From Blasia pusilla (Eukaryota > Marchantiophyta > Marchantiopsida > Blasiales): DNA of 64,000 nt. The translations under genes were made by a program, and so were the position numbers. Every line of letters begins with the position of its first letter. The stretch's first letter is position 1. The stretch spans positions 33,232,001 through 33,296,000 of the forward strand of contig CM114271.1 of assembly GCA_050084515.1 (NCBI GenBank), read 5' to 3'. The notes beneath the pieces are model-generated. The model made no database searches. It was not told where the DNA came from and was given only the letters and a program-made list of their open reading frames with translations. Shown one piece after another: positions 23,006 to 34,289 of the stretch.

Positions 23006-26000
23006 ATGGGGAAGATTCAGATGGCGTCGAAGATGGGGGTTTGGACCATATGCGTGCTCGCTTTTGTGGGGATGACCTCAGCCCGTAAGGTGCACAGTCC
23101 ATGGCAGTACTGCTCTTCCGAAAGAGAGTTCGCAAAGTGCGAGAGCGTCGTGAGATCGGACTCCGACACGACACGGGATTCTTATCCGAAGTACAACTCC
23201 CCGTGTTGCAATTTCGTCAGGAACGAGCCTCTGGAGTGCTTCTGCAGCGCTGCGAACCATTTGACGTTCAAGTCCTTTACAGTGAACATCACCAAGGTCC
23301 GGGCATTGCCTCACAAGTGCAGTAAGGTCAACAGCAAGGGCATCGGGTTGGAGTGCGATGGTGAGACCGACACTTCTCCTCGATCAAATTGTTTAATAAC
23401 TTACTTCACTGTGGTTTCCTTCTTTGTGCATGTCTTGCCAAATGTTTTAAGTCGCCAAGCTGTGATTTGTGTATGGAATCGAATCAGTACCATTTCATTT
23501 ACTCGTCAACTCAGAATCCGAGTCTTCCGAGAATCTGAATCGTACATCATGTATTGTAACTTGTCTCTGCCGTTGGTGGATGTGCGTTTGCAGCCTGGCC
23601 ACTGCCTCAACCAGCGTCCATTTCCAACTCGCTATCTCAGTCTTCTCCCCTAAGTTCCCCACCTCCTCCACCTCCGCTACTCTTGCGCCCTCCACCTCCA
23701 CCTTCTCTACTCTTGCTCTCTCCACCTCCTCCATCTCATATCTTGAGCTCTCCACCTCATATCGTAAGCTCTCCACCTCCACCTCCTCTAATCTTGCATC
23801 CTCCACCTCATATCTTGAGAACTCCACCTCCACCCCATGTGACCTTGAGCCCCTCCACCTCCTCTGACCTTGCGCCCTCCACCTCCTATGATCTTGCGCT
23901 CTCCACCTCCACCTCCTCTCCTCCTGCACTCTCCACCTCCACCTCTAATCTCTAGCTCTCCACCACCTCCACCCCATGTGACCTTGCGACCTCCACCTCC
24001 TCGCATCCTGCGCTCTCCACCTCCTCACATCCTGCGCTCTCCACCTCCACCTCTAATCTCCAGCTCTCAAGCTCCTCCACCTCCTCTCATCTTGCGCTAT
24101 CCACCTCAACCTCAACCTCCTCCACCTCTAATCTCTAGCTCTCCACCACCTCCACCTCTAGTCTCCAGCTCTCCAGCTCCACCGCCTCCTATCACTAGCT
24201 CACCAACTCCTTCACCTCTAATCTCCAGCTCTCCACCTCCACCGCCTCTTATTGCCAGCTCCTTCACCTCTAATCTCCAGCTCTCCACCTCCACTTCTTC
24301 TAAACTCTAACTCTCCACCTCCTCCACCTTTGATCCTGAGCTCTTCACCTCCACCTCTTATAATCTCAAGCTCTCCTCCTCCTCCATCTTTAATGTTGAG
24401 CTCTCCACCTCCACCTCCTCCACCTCTAATCTCAAGCTTTCCACCTCCACCTCCTCTTATTGCTATCTCACCAGCTCCCTCACCTCTAATCTCGAGCTCT
24501 CCACCTCCTCCACCTCTAATCTCGAGCTTTCCACCTCCTTCCCCTCTAATCTCGAGCTCTCCGCCGCCTCCACCTCTAATTAAAAGCTCTCCACCTCCAC
24601 CTCCTCTTATTGCTAGCTCACCCGCTCCTTCACCTCTAATGTCAAGCTCCCCACCTCCTCCACCTCTGATCTCGAGCTTTCCACCTCCTTCCCTTCTAAT
24701 CTCAAGCTCTCCGCCGCCGCCGCCTCCACCTTTAATCTCAAGCTCTCCACCTCCTCTCATTGCTAGCTCACCCGCTCCTTCATCTCTAATCTCAAGCTCC
24801 CCACCTCTGATCTCGAGCTCTCCACCTCTAACCTCGAGCTCTCCACCTCCACCTCCACCTCCACCTTCTCTCATCTTGAGCTCTCCGCCACCTCTACCTC
24901 ATATCTCAAACCCTTCATCTCCACCTCCACCTCCACCTTCTCTAATCTCGAGCTCTCCACCTCCTCCATCTATGATCTTGAGCTCTCAACCTCCTCCACC
25001 TCCACCTCCGTCTCCTCTTATTGCTAGCTCACCTGCTCCTTCACCTCTAACCTCAAACTCCCCACCTCCTCCACCTCTGATCTTGAGCACTCCACCTCAA
25101 CCTCCACCTCCACCTCCATCACTAATCTCGAGCTCTCCACCACCACCTCCACTAATCTCAAGCTCTCCACCTCCCCCACCTCTAATCTTAAGCTTTCCAC
25201 CACCGCCTCTTCTAATCTCAAGCTCCCCACCTCCTCCACCTATGATCTCAAGCTCTCCACCTCCACCTCCTCTTCTCTTGAGCTCTCCACCTCCGCCTCC
25301 TCAAGTATCAAGTTCTCCACCACCTCCACCTCTAATCTTAAGCTCACCACCTCCTCCACCTCTTAACTTGAGCTCTCCACCTCCACCTCCTCTTATCGCT
25401 AGCTCACCAACTCTTGCACCTCTAATCTCAAGCTCCCCACCTCCACCTCCATTGCTAATCTCAAGCTCTCCACCACCACCTCCTCTAATCTTGAGCTCTC
25501 CACCTTCCCCACCTCTAATCTTAAGCTTTCCACCTCCACCTCCTCTTATCTCGAGCTCTCCACCTCCTCCACCTCTAATCTTGAGCTCTCCACCTCCACC
25601 TCCAGTGATTGCTAGCTCACCAGCTCCTTCACCTCTAATCTCAAGCTCCCCACGTCTTCCACCTATGATCTCGAGCATTTCACCTCCTCCGCCTCTAATC
25701 TCGAGCTCTCCGCCTCCGCCTCCTCCACCTCTAAACTCAAGCTCTCCACCTCCACCTCCTCTGATTGTTAGCTCACCCGCTCCTTCACCTCTAATCTCAA
25801 GCTCTCCACCTCTGATCTCGAGCTCTCCACCTCCACCTCCTCCAGTCTCAAGTTCTCCACCTCCTCCACCTCTAATTTTAAGCTCCCCACCTCCTCCACC
25901 TCTTATCTTCAGCTCTCCACCTCCTCCACCTCCATCTCCTCTTAACGCTGGCTCACCAGCTCCCGCACCTCTAATCTCAAGCTCCCCACCTCCACCTCCA

Positions 26001-28609
26001 TTGCTAATCTTGAGCTTTCCACCACCACCTCCTCTAATCTTGAGGTCTCCACCTCCCCCACCTCTAATCTTAAGCTCTCCACCTCCACCTCCTCTTATCT
26101 CGAGCTTTCCACCTCCTCCACCTCTAATCTGGAGCTCTCCTCCTCCACCTCTGATCTCGAGCTTAACACCTCTTGCGCTTTTAATCTTGAGCTCTCCTCC
26201 CCCCCCTCCTCAACCTCTAATCTCAAGCTCTCCAACTCCACCTCCATCTCCTCTTATTGTTAGCTCACCCGCTCCCTCACCTCTAATCTCAAGCTCTCCA
26301 CCTCCTCCACCTCTGATCTTGAGCTCCCCTCCTCTCACCTCGAGCTCTCCACCTCCACCTCCTCTTCTCTTGAGCTCTCCACCTCCACCTCTAATCTTAA
26401 GCTCCCCACCTCCTCCACATGTTATCTCGAGCTCTCCATCTCCTCCACCTCCAATCCCTAGCTCTCCACTTCCACCTCCTCTTACCGCTAGCTCACCAGC
26501 TCTGCACCTCTGATCTCGAGCTCCCCACCTCCTCCACCTCTAATCTTGAGCACTCCACCTCCACCTCCACCTCCATCGCTATTCTCGAGCTCTCCACCAC
26601 CACCTCCTCTAATCTCGAGCTTTCCACCTCCACCTCCTCTGATTACTAGCTCACCGGCTCCTTCACCTCTAATCTCAAGCTCCCCACCTCTTCCACCTAT
26701 GATCTTGAGCTCTCCGCCTCCGCCTCCTCCAGCTCTTATCTCAAGCTCTCCACCTCCACCTCCTCTTATTGTTAGCTCACCCGTTCCTTCACCTCTAATC
26801 TCAAGCTCTCCACCTTCACCTCCATCTCTGATCTCGAGCTCCCCTCCTCTGACCTCGAGCTCTCCAACTCCACCTTCTCTTGTCTCAAGTTCTCCACCTC
26901 CACCTTCTCTTGTCTTAAGCTCTCCACCTCCACCGCCTCTTATGGCTAACTCACCAGCTCCTTCACCTCTAATCTCAAGCTCCCCACCTCCCCCACCTCT
27001 AATCTTGAGCTCTCCACCTCCACCTCCATCTCCAATTTTGAGCTCTCCACCTCCCCCACCTCCAATTCTAAGCTTTGAACCTCCACCTCCTCTTATCTCA
27101 AGCTCTCCACCTCCACCTCCTCCACCTCTAATCTTGAGCTCTGCACCTCCACCTTCTTTGATTGCTAGCTCACCAACTCCTTCACCTCTAATCTCAAGCT
27201 CCCCACCTCCTCCACCTCTTATCTCGAGCTCTCCACCTCCACCTTCACCTCTAATCTCGAGCTCTCCACCACCACCTTCTCTAATCTCCAACTCTCCACC
27301 TCCCCTTATCTCAAGCTCTCCACCCCCTCCACCTCTAATCTTAAGCTCTCCACCTCCACCTCCTGTGATCGCTAGCTCACCAGCTCCTTCACCTCTAATC
27401 TCAAGCTCTCCACCTCCTCCACCCCTGATCTCAAGCTTTCCACCTCCTCCACCTCTAATCTTGAGCTCTCCATCTCCATCTCCTCTTATCACGAGCTCTC
27501 CACCTCCCCCACCTATAATCTCAAGCTCTCCACCACCTCCACCTATTGTCTCAAGCTCTCCACCTCCTCCACCTTTAATCTCGAGCTCTCCACCTCCTCC
27601 ACCTATAATCTCTAGCTCTCCACCCCCTCCTCCTCTAATCTCAAGCTCTCCGCCGCCTCCACTTGTTGTCTCAAGCTCTCCACCTCCTCCACCTATAATC
27701 TCTAGCTCTCCACCCCCTCCTCCTCTAATCTCAAGCTCTCCACCTCCTCCACCTGTTGTCTCAAGCTCTCCACCTCCTCCACCTATAATCTTGAGCTCTC
27801 CACCCCCTCCACCTATAATCTTGAGCTCTCCACCTCCTCCACCTATAATCTCTAGCTCTCCGCCACCTCCACTTGTTGTCTCAAGCTCTCCACCTCCTCC
27901 ACCTATAATCTCTAGCTCTCCACCCCCTCCTCCTCTAATCTCAAGCTCTCCGCCGCCTCCACTTGTTGTCTCAAGCTCTCCACCTCCTCCACCTATAATC
28001 TCTAGCTCTCCACCCCCTCCTCCTCTAATCTCAAGCTCTCCACCTCCTCCACCTGTTGTCTCAAGCTCTCCACCTCCTCCACCTATAATCTCTAGCTCTC
28101 CACCGCCTCCACCTGTTGTCTCAAGCTCTCCACCCCCTCCTCCTCTAATCTCTAGCTCTCCACCTCCTCCACCTTTAATCTTGAGCTCTCCACCCCCTCC
28201 ACCTATAATCTTGAGCTCTCCACCTCCTCCACCTATAATCTCTAGCTCTCCACCCCCTCCTCCTCTAATCTCAAGCTCTCCGCCGCCTCCACTTGTTGTC
28301 TCAAGCTCTCCACCTCCTCCACCTATAATCTCTAGCTCTCCACCCCCTCCTCCTCTAATCTCAAGCTCTCCACCTCCTCCACTTGTTGTCTCAAGCTCTC
28401 CACCTACTCCACCTATAATCTCTAGCTCTCCACCCCCTCCTCCTCTAATCTCGAGCTCCCCACCTCCTCCTCCTGTAATCTCAAGCTCTCCACCACCTCC
28501 ACCTGTTGTCTCAAGCTCTCCACCACCTCCACCTATTGTCTCAAGCTCTCCACCTCCTCCTCACTTGCAAGCTCCTCCTCACTCTCCACCTCCTCCTCGT
28601 ATAATTTGA
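23006..28609 (+). CDS. Secreted lipid-transfer-like domain fused to an extensin-like Ser-Pro repeat protein (frame-broken)
   Basis: Exon 1 (23006-23360) encodes a signal peptide (VWTICVLAFVGMTSA) and an eight-cysteine domain with C36, C45, C67-C68, C78-x-C80, C105 and C117, the nsLTP pattern C-C-CC-CXC-C-C. A GT-AG intron (23361-23593, phase 1) joins it in frame to WPLPQPAS, then Ser-Pro(4-5) repeats. This resembles chimeric LTP/hybrid proline-rich wall proteins, which are secreted, hydroxylated and O-glycosylated. The repeat frame changes near 23852, 24250 and 26500, leaving blocks 23594-23955, 23870-24310, 24252-26513 and 26546-28609. Either further introns skip these shifts or the gene is drifting to a pseudogene. 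The last two blocks stay open for 753 and 687 codons. Tyr and Lys are almost absent from the repeats, so isodityrosine cross-linking is unlikely. Start could also be the Met at 23021. Confidence 0.62.
23640..28609 (+). repeat. 5-kb degenerate Ser-Pro minisatellite (AGCTCTCCACCTCC family)
   Basis: The basic unit is about 30 bp, encoding roughly LISSSPPPPP, with 24-39 bp variants in the first 3.8 kb and occasional PAPSPLISS units. From 27481 to 28560 the unit is exactly 30 bp for 36 consecutive copies with no indel. In that stretch third-order variants (IISSS, LISSS, VVSSS) alternate, and 27601-27780 is identical to 27901-28080, showing higher-order amplification. The complementary strand is also open for long stretches as Gly/Glu-rich frames, which is a by-product of the repeat. 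Confidence 0.95.
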
Positions 28610-30720
28610 GTTTCCTAGCTCCTCCACCTCTAATCTTGAGCTTGCGACCAATGGAGAGAGATATGGAGTGATTTCAGCTCTACACTAAATAGAGTTGTGG
28701 GTAGAGCCTCAAGATGAAAGCAATTCTACACTCATTTCTCTCTCTATCATGGAGGTCTACACTCAATAGATTTGGTCAAATTCCTCGCCTTTGCCAAGAT
28801 TGTTCCCAAACTCTGCAATCCCTCCCTCCATTTATTCATGTTTTTGAGCTCTCCACTCCTCTGCCTCTAACTTTGAGCTCTCCACCTCCGCCAGTTGGCT
28901 CTTCTCCTCCAACTTTCATCTTGAGCTTCTACATCCCCTCTCGTATCTACTTCTCCAACTCCTCCTTCCCAACCTCCTCTTCCTCTGCCGATTGTTGCTA
29001 AAGGGGATTCCCATGATTCCCCTCATGTTGTTAAAAGAGAAGACTATGCCATTTGCAATTTACTACAAGCCAGCATTGGGGAAAGCAACCCATAAGATTG
29101 GTCAATATGGAGAGGCAGGCTTTTAGAGTTTACCGCACGGCAACAGATTGAAGTGGTCCTATAGATGGATGAGCTGAAAATGGGCAACAATTCTCAACGG
29201 GGATTTGTAGCTGAAAACCATGATCAAGAATTCCCAATTGTTGTAAGCATGCGACTGCCATAACTTTCAATGGGATAAATTTTAGGTTCCCCATTTAGGG
29301 TTATGGCAAAAATCCTGGACCCCAATATAGAGAAAATCCTCCTCTTTATTCCTTGGGATTTTAAAATTGAAACTAATTTTTAATTGAAAACCATATACGT
29401 GGTTCTTGAGGAGATGGAGCCTCCATCCCCTTGAGAATCTATCTCCATGTGAGAGGAGAGGAGACGCCCTCACTCTCTGCCTCTCTTGATTCGTCTCTCA
29501 TCTCCACCACTTCCATCACTGCAATCAAGCTTCTCTCCCATGATTGATCTCATGGAGGAAATTGCACTTAAATGAACCTCTTTGGATGTGCATTCATCCA
29601 ACTACCAGAGGAAACCTGTTCTCTTCTGGCTCTCTTTAAGGTTTGATACTTCATTCCGATTCTTCGTCCCCTACATTACCAAACATCAATGCCAAAATTT
29701 CTTCACAGAGGCACGGACCAAGTATGGTTTAATTGGTATGCAGGAGGGCTCTAGACGACGGAGATCCACGAATCCATATGTTTGGTTCTATTGATCTTTC
29801 TCTCTTAAAAAAGAAAAGTTTGACATCCAAAAGGTGTCCATGGATTTGGCTCGACCAAGGAATATGGGAACAAAGATTTTTGCGGCATGTGAAACTGTTT
29901 GAAACATATAAGAATAATACCAAATATATGTAGTGTACATATTAAACATTCCTTACATGACTAGTAGTCTTGCCATGTAATTAGGAGCATGTAATAAGGG
30001 GTGGCGGCAGCTTTGTTGTACTAGATTAGCCCATTAGTAATAGGTATATGAATCTCTGGAATGAGTTGATAGGAAACATGGAGTTATAGCACTTATTCTT
30101 GAGCATAGTCCAAAAATTTTTGTGAAAGAAATTACTTGCAAAATTATTATTTTTGGTCTCTTTCTCTATTTCAAATTCATCATCTCCCCAAAATGAGTAA
30201 TCCACCATTGCAATGCAAGAATCAAGAAGTACTTTAAATTTCTTGTTGTGTTTGAGTCATAATTTTAAATGGCTATACTTCAATTGCATGGAATTCCTAT
30301 AGCGTGTTGGGTATTTTCTTCTAAGATTTCGAGATCAAATGGTTGGTGCTGGGGGGCGTTAAAGTGAAAAATATAGCCTCCGCTCCAAAAAAATTGCATT
30401 TTATGTTTCCAGAGTGTGTAGAGGGAAACTTGGGATTCAGAGTGTGTAGGTGGAAACTTGGGATTCAGATCCTCCTCAACTCCCTGCTTGTTTTCTTGAT
30501 GGATACAAGATCATGCAATTTCATTGTAACACTGCTACTTGTTACATTTCTCAAAAGTTTAGCTTACTTGCATGAGGTCAAAGTTTGTGATTATTTACAT
30601 CATATAGAATTTTGACACATCCATCCCTTCCTACCAAATGCATTGGCCCGATGGGTAGTAGAGTCCGAAGAAATTCCATGATGGAAGGACTATTGAAGTA
30701 TAACTTTGCAAGGAGAATTC
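28610..30720. other. Stretch without a supported gene
   Basis: A short Ser-Pro tail-like segment occurs at about 28850-28930 (LSSPPPPVGSSPP), probably a detached relic of the upstream array. Otherwise only short overlapping frames are seen and nothing is recognised. Confidence 0.5.
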
Positions 30721-30730
30721 AAGAATATGT

Positions 30731-30760
30731 TTGTGTGTGTGTGTGTGTGTATATATATAT
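30731..30760 (+). repeat. (GT)n(AT)n microsatellite
   Basis: About ten GT dinucleotides run directly into five AT dinucleotides, ending at the foot of the hairpin that starts at 30760. Confidence 0.9.
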
Positions 30761-30851
30761 AGCGCATTTCCCACCAGAGTGGGAAATGCGCTAGTCTCTC
30801 TTGCTAATCTATTATCTCAAAAAATAGTAATAATTTTTTGAGATAATAGAT
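30760..30851. repeat. Two adjacent perfect hairpins
   Basis: The first hairpin has arms TAGCGCATTTCCCAC (30760-30774) and its exact complement (30779-30793) around a 4-base loop. The second has 19-bp arms at 30807-30825 and 30833-30851 around a 7-base loop. They may be termini of a foldback or miniature element. Confidence 0.85.
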
Positions 30852-31249
30852 AATTTTGTGAAACAATTTTATTAATAGGTGCTAGTTTCATGGTTGAACA
30901 GAAACAGACATATCCATCCAAGGGATGCATGTTCCTAAGAGGTCCGCCTCGGGTTTTCCAGTACCCGATGACCCCCACGAGCTCGGGACACAAGAATGAA
31001 TGCATGCTTAGATTACGAGCAAGGTTGCACGAAAATAGACAAGTCCGTCCATGGGACGAACATGTCCACACATGACCATGGACATGGAAATTGGTCACGA
31101 GCCCGAGTTTTCTTGGCGCCCAGGTCAACCGTGCGGGCTCCACCCACACGAATAGGTGAGGGCTCGGATGAAGGGTGCGGGCTGAAGGCGGACCATAGAC
31201 GTGACTCGGGATGAGGACGAGCCTGACGCGGGCAGCCTCGTGGGCAAAG

Positions 31250-32040
31250 GCCAAGCTCCCTCACGGGCCTAGCGGGCTGGGAGTAGGCCTAGGGGTGAGC
31301 AAGGCCCAGGCTCGCAGGTTGAGTGCAAGCTGGGGGTAGGCACCCGCGCGAGCTTTTGGGCGGGCCAAAGGCAGGTTAGGGGTGAGCTTGGTACAGGCTG
31401 AGGGCGGGCCAGGTGTGGGTTAAGTTTGGATGCCTATCACGGGCCTGGCGGGCTTCCTGCGGATCAGACGGGCCGAGGGCAGGCAAGGGGTGGGCCGAGC
31501 AAGCAAGGGGGCTTGCGGGCCTATCGATGGCGTGGCTGGCTGCGGGTAGGCTAGAGGCGGGCTTGTCAAGCTAGGGCGAGCCAAGTGGATAGGGGGCGGG
31601 CCTGGCGGGCTAAGGGGCCGGCTAGGCGTGGGCTTGCAGGCTATGGGCGGGATGGGAATAGGCCACGTGAGCAGGGGGCGAGCCTAGTGTGGGCCATGGC
31701 TCGAGGATGGGGCAAGGGCCGACCTAATGCCAGCTAGGCGGGCCAAGGGCGGGTCTGGCGGGCTGGGGAGAAGGCCAAGCGCGGGCCCTAGAGCCTGTGG
31801 GTAGGCTAGGGGCTCGTAGGCCAGGCGAGCCAAGGGCGGGCCTAGGCGGGTTGGGGGGAAGGCCAGTGGGCCCTAGAGCTTGTGGGCGAGCTGGGTCTGG
31901 GCTAATGGTGGGCTGAGCGCGTGTAGGTTGGGCATGGGCGTAGACCTAGAGCACGCGAGTCCGCTGGGCACAAGCGCGGGTGAATGGTAGGCTGAGGGCG
32001 GGCTTGACAGGTTATTGGAGGGTTGATAGCGGATAGCAGT
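31250..32040 (+). repeat. GC-rich degenerate minisatellite (GGGCGGGCC/TGGCGGGCT words)
   Basis: Roughly 800 bp is made of short G-rich words such as GGCGGGCC, GGCGGGCT, TAGGGGTGAGC and AAGGGCGGG in irregular order, unlike the AT-rich flanks. It begins with TAGGGGTGAGCAAGGCC near 31290, which resembles terminal repeats of some plant hAT elements, and it lies just upstream of a hAT transposase gene. It could be that element's subterminal region. Confidence 0.7.
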
Positions 32041-32772
32041 GATGAAGCGCGGTTCTAGTGGGGACTTAAATGCAATTTGTGCAAGGGAAGGATGTTTGAC
32101 GGCTTGAGGTGTTGGAGTAGGGTTGTTGTAGTAGAGAATAGGTTAGTTAGAAATGAGCGGAATTGAAGAAATAGGGATAGTATTGGTGGAGAGAGGAAGG
32201 AGAATGTTAAAATAGAATAGGATGGTTGTATTGGAAAATAGGTTAATTGGAAATAAAAATTGGTAAAGAAGTTAGGATAGGTGAAAAAGGAATCGGATAA
32301 GAGAACAAAATCATATTTGCTGAATGGTGATTAGTGGAGATGGTTTAGTAATAAATTGTAAGTGGGGGTAGATGATTTGGGGAGTTAGAAGGGTTCATTC
32401 TCTTCCTTCCATCCTCTCCTACATAAAATTGCTAATTTTTTTATACCCTCACAATCTCATTCCTCCCTTCATGTCTCTCTCTTTATTATTTTGTGGAAGT
32501 TTTTTTCTCCATAGATAGCTGAACTTGATAAATAAGAATATGTTTTGCTATTAGATAACCCTAAGAATTTAAGGTATCTCATTCATCTAGGTTAGCATAT
32601 TAATCTTTCTTGTTCATAATGATTATTCCAAGTTTGTTATTGGAGCATTCACGCACAATATTTGGTATAATTTGTATACATTTTATCGGTCGATATACCC
32701 TACTATTGATATTGTAAAATTTTTGCCACTTATCCAAATATTTTTGGATGGGGTTAGTATTTGCGTGTAGTC
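32041..32772. other. AT-rich stretch before the hAT transposase
   Basis: No open frame of interest is present. It probably represents the 5' non-coding part of the hAT element. Confidence 0.4.
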
Positions 32773-34253
32773 ATGACCAAAGCTAGAGAAGTCCAACAGA
32801 TTGTGAAGGAATATTGGGAAGAAGTATAGATTGAAGGTGGAACATCAAGCATATGGCAGTGTAAGTATTGTTCCTATTCCATGAAAACCTATCATAACAC
32901 GCAAATGGTGGAGCATTTTACACGAGAGAGACGAAAAAAAAATGATGGGAATCAGGATATCCATCATGCCAAATTACGTATGAAGGTCCCTCCTAATTTG
33001 CAATGGGATATCCGGAACATGATACTTATGGGAAATTGACAAAGAAGGGAAGAAAAACCCTCAAGTGAAGTGGAGGAGATGACGTCATTACCAATAGGTT
33101 TGCAAAAGATAGGAAATAGTGTTTATGTTGTGTCAAATGTAGATGGGGTTGTGGACATGCCACCATGTGACAATCTGGAGGAATGTAGAGGAGTTTCAAG
33201 AGACTAGTAGTTTTGGGAAGAAGCAAGCCGATATGAGGGATTCTTTCTACATCCAAGGAATAGAAGTTGCAAGTAACATGTGAGGGAAGTATTTCTATGA
33301 ATGTGGAATACCCTTCAACATAGTACAACAAGATGATTTCAAACAAGCAGTGTTGGCAACAGAAAAGGTGAATGGTTATTTAAGTCCTAGTTATAAAAAA
33401 GGTGAAGGTTACTTAAGTACTAGTTACAATTCGTTGCGCATCATCCTACTTGAGAAACATATGGGGGAAGGTGAAAGAAAAGATGAACTGCATATTCGAT
33501 AATTTGCATTTGGGGGCCACAAAGATCACGGATTCTTGTACCAATATGAGGAGTGAGTCTTTAGTGAACATCATGGTCTCGTGTCCACAAGGTGGGATTA
33601 TGATTGAGTCGATAGACACCAAGGGTGAATCCCAAACGGTGGAATGGTTGGCAGGTCACATAGAGAGGACTATCATGCACATCGATCTAGAGAATGTGTT
33701 GCAACTTGTGATAGAAAATGCTAGCAATGAGCGAGCAGCAAGGAAACTTATCGAAGCAAAGTTTCCTCATATTCTTTGGGGTGGATGCGTATCACATTCT
33801 CTTGATCTAGTATGCAAAGAATAGGGTAAATGGCCTTGGGTGGACAAGATTTTTGCACAAGCTCATGAGATAGTAGTATTTGTGAAGACTAGAACTTGGG
33901 TGATGGCCAAATTCATGGAAACCAATCTAGTGAAGAGACGATTCTTGCTTCCCATAAACACATGCTTTGCCACAAACTTTATCATGTTGGGACATGTCTT
34001 AGAATTTAGGCAGGCTTTCCATGCCATGGTTGCCACAAGTACTTTTAGGGAGTATTTCAATGGGAGGGATGCGAGGCAAAGGGCTGGAGAAGGCACAAGA
34101 GATTGACACTATTATGGCCAATCATGATTTTTGGATAGAAGGTGAGAAGTTGTTTTCTGCAGCTTTGCCAACTATTATTATGTTGAGAGAGTATGATGGT
34201 CATAAAGCAATAACAAGGTGTATTTATCGTCGTATATTTGAGATAATGGAAGA
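32773..34253 (+). pseudogene. hAT transposase (BED finger + DUF659), 5' part, interrupted by a CACTA insertion
   Basis: The frame starts MTKAREVQQ at 32773. A BED-type zinc finger follows (WQCKYCSYSMKTYHNTQM, about 32850-32910), and then the DUF659 block GKYFYECGIPFN, SYNSLRIILLEKHMGE and MRSESLVNIMVSCPQGG. HILWGGCVSHSLDLVCKE, the conserved C/A-H-x-L-x-L segment, comes last. These are domains of plant hAT-superfamily transposases. Stops occur early (after EYWEEV) and frames shift near 33200-33480, partly from a small local duplication (about 33385-33430). At 34253 the CACTA element begins. The reading IYRRIFEIMED continues in frame at 46614, so this half is the N-terminal side of one gene. 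Confidence 0.85.
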
Positions 34254-34289
34254 CACTAGAAGGAAAATGTGTTTTTATTACTACATTAT

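Noticed and set aside
24218-27492. Long minus-strand open frames encoding Gly/Glu-rich repeats (GGGGGELEIRG type)
   Set aside because: They are the complement of the Ser-Pro array and stay open because the 30-bp unit lacks stops in several frames. The signal peptide, TATA box and intron support the plus strand.
30817-31254. 145-codon minus-strand frame
   Set aside because: It begins at the edge of the GC-rich minisatellite, crosses the 19-bp hairpin, and has no recognisable domain.
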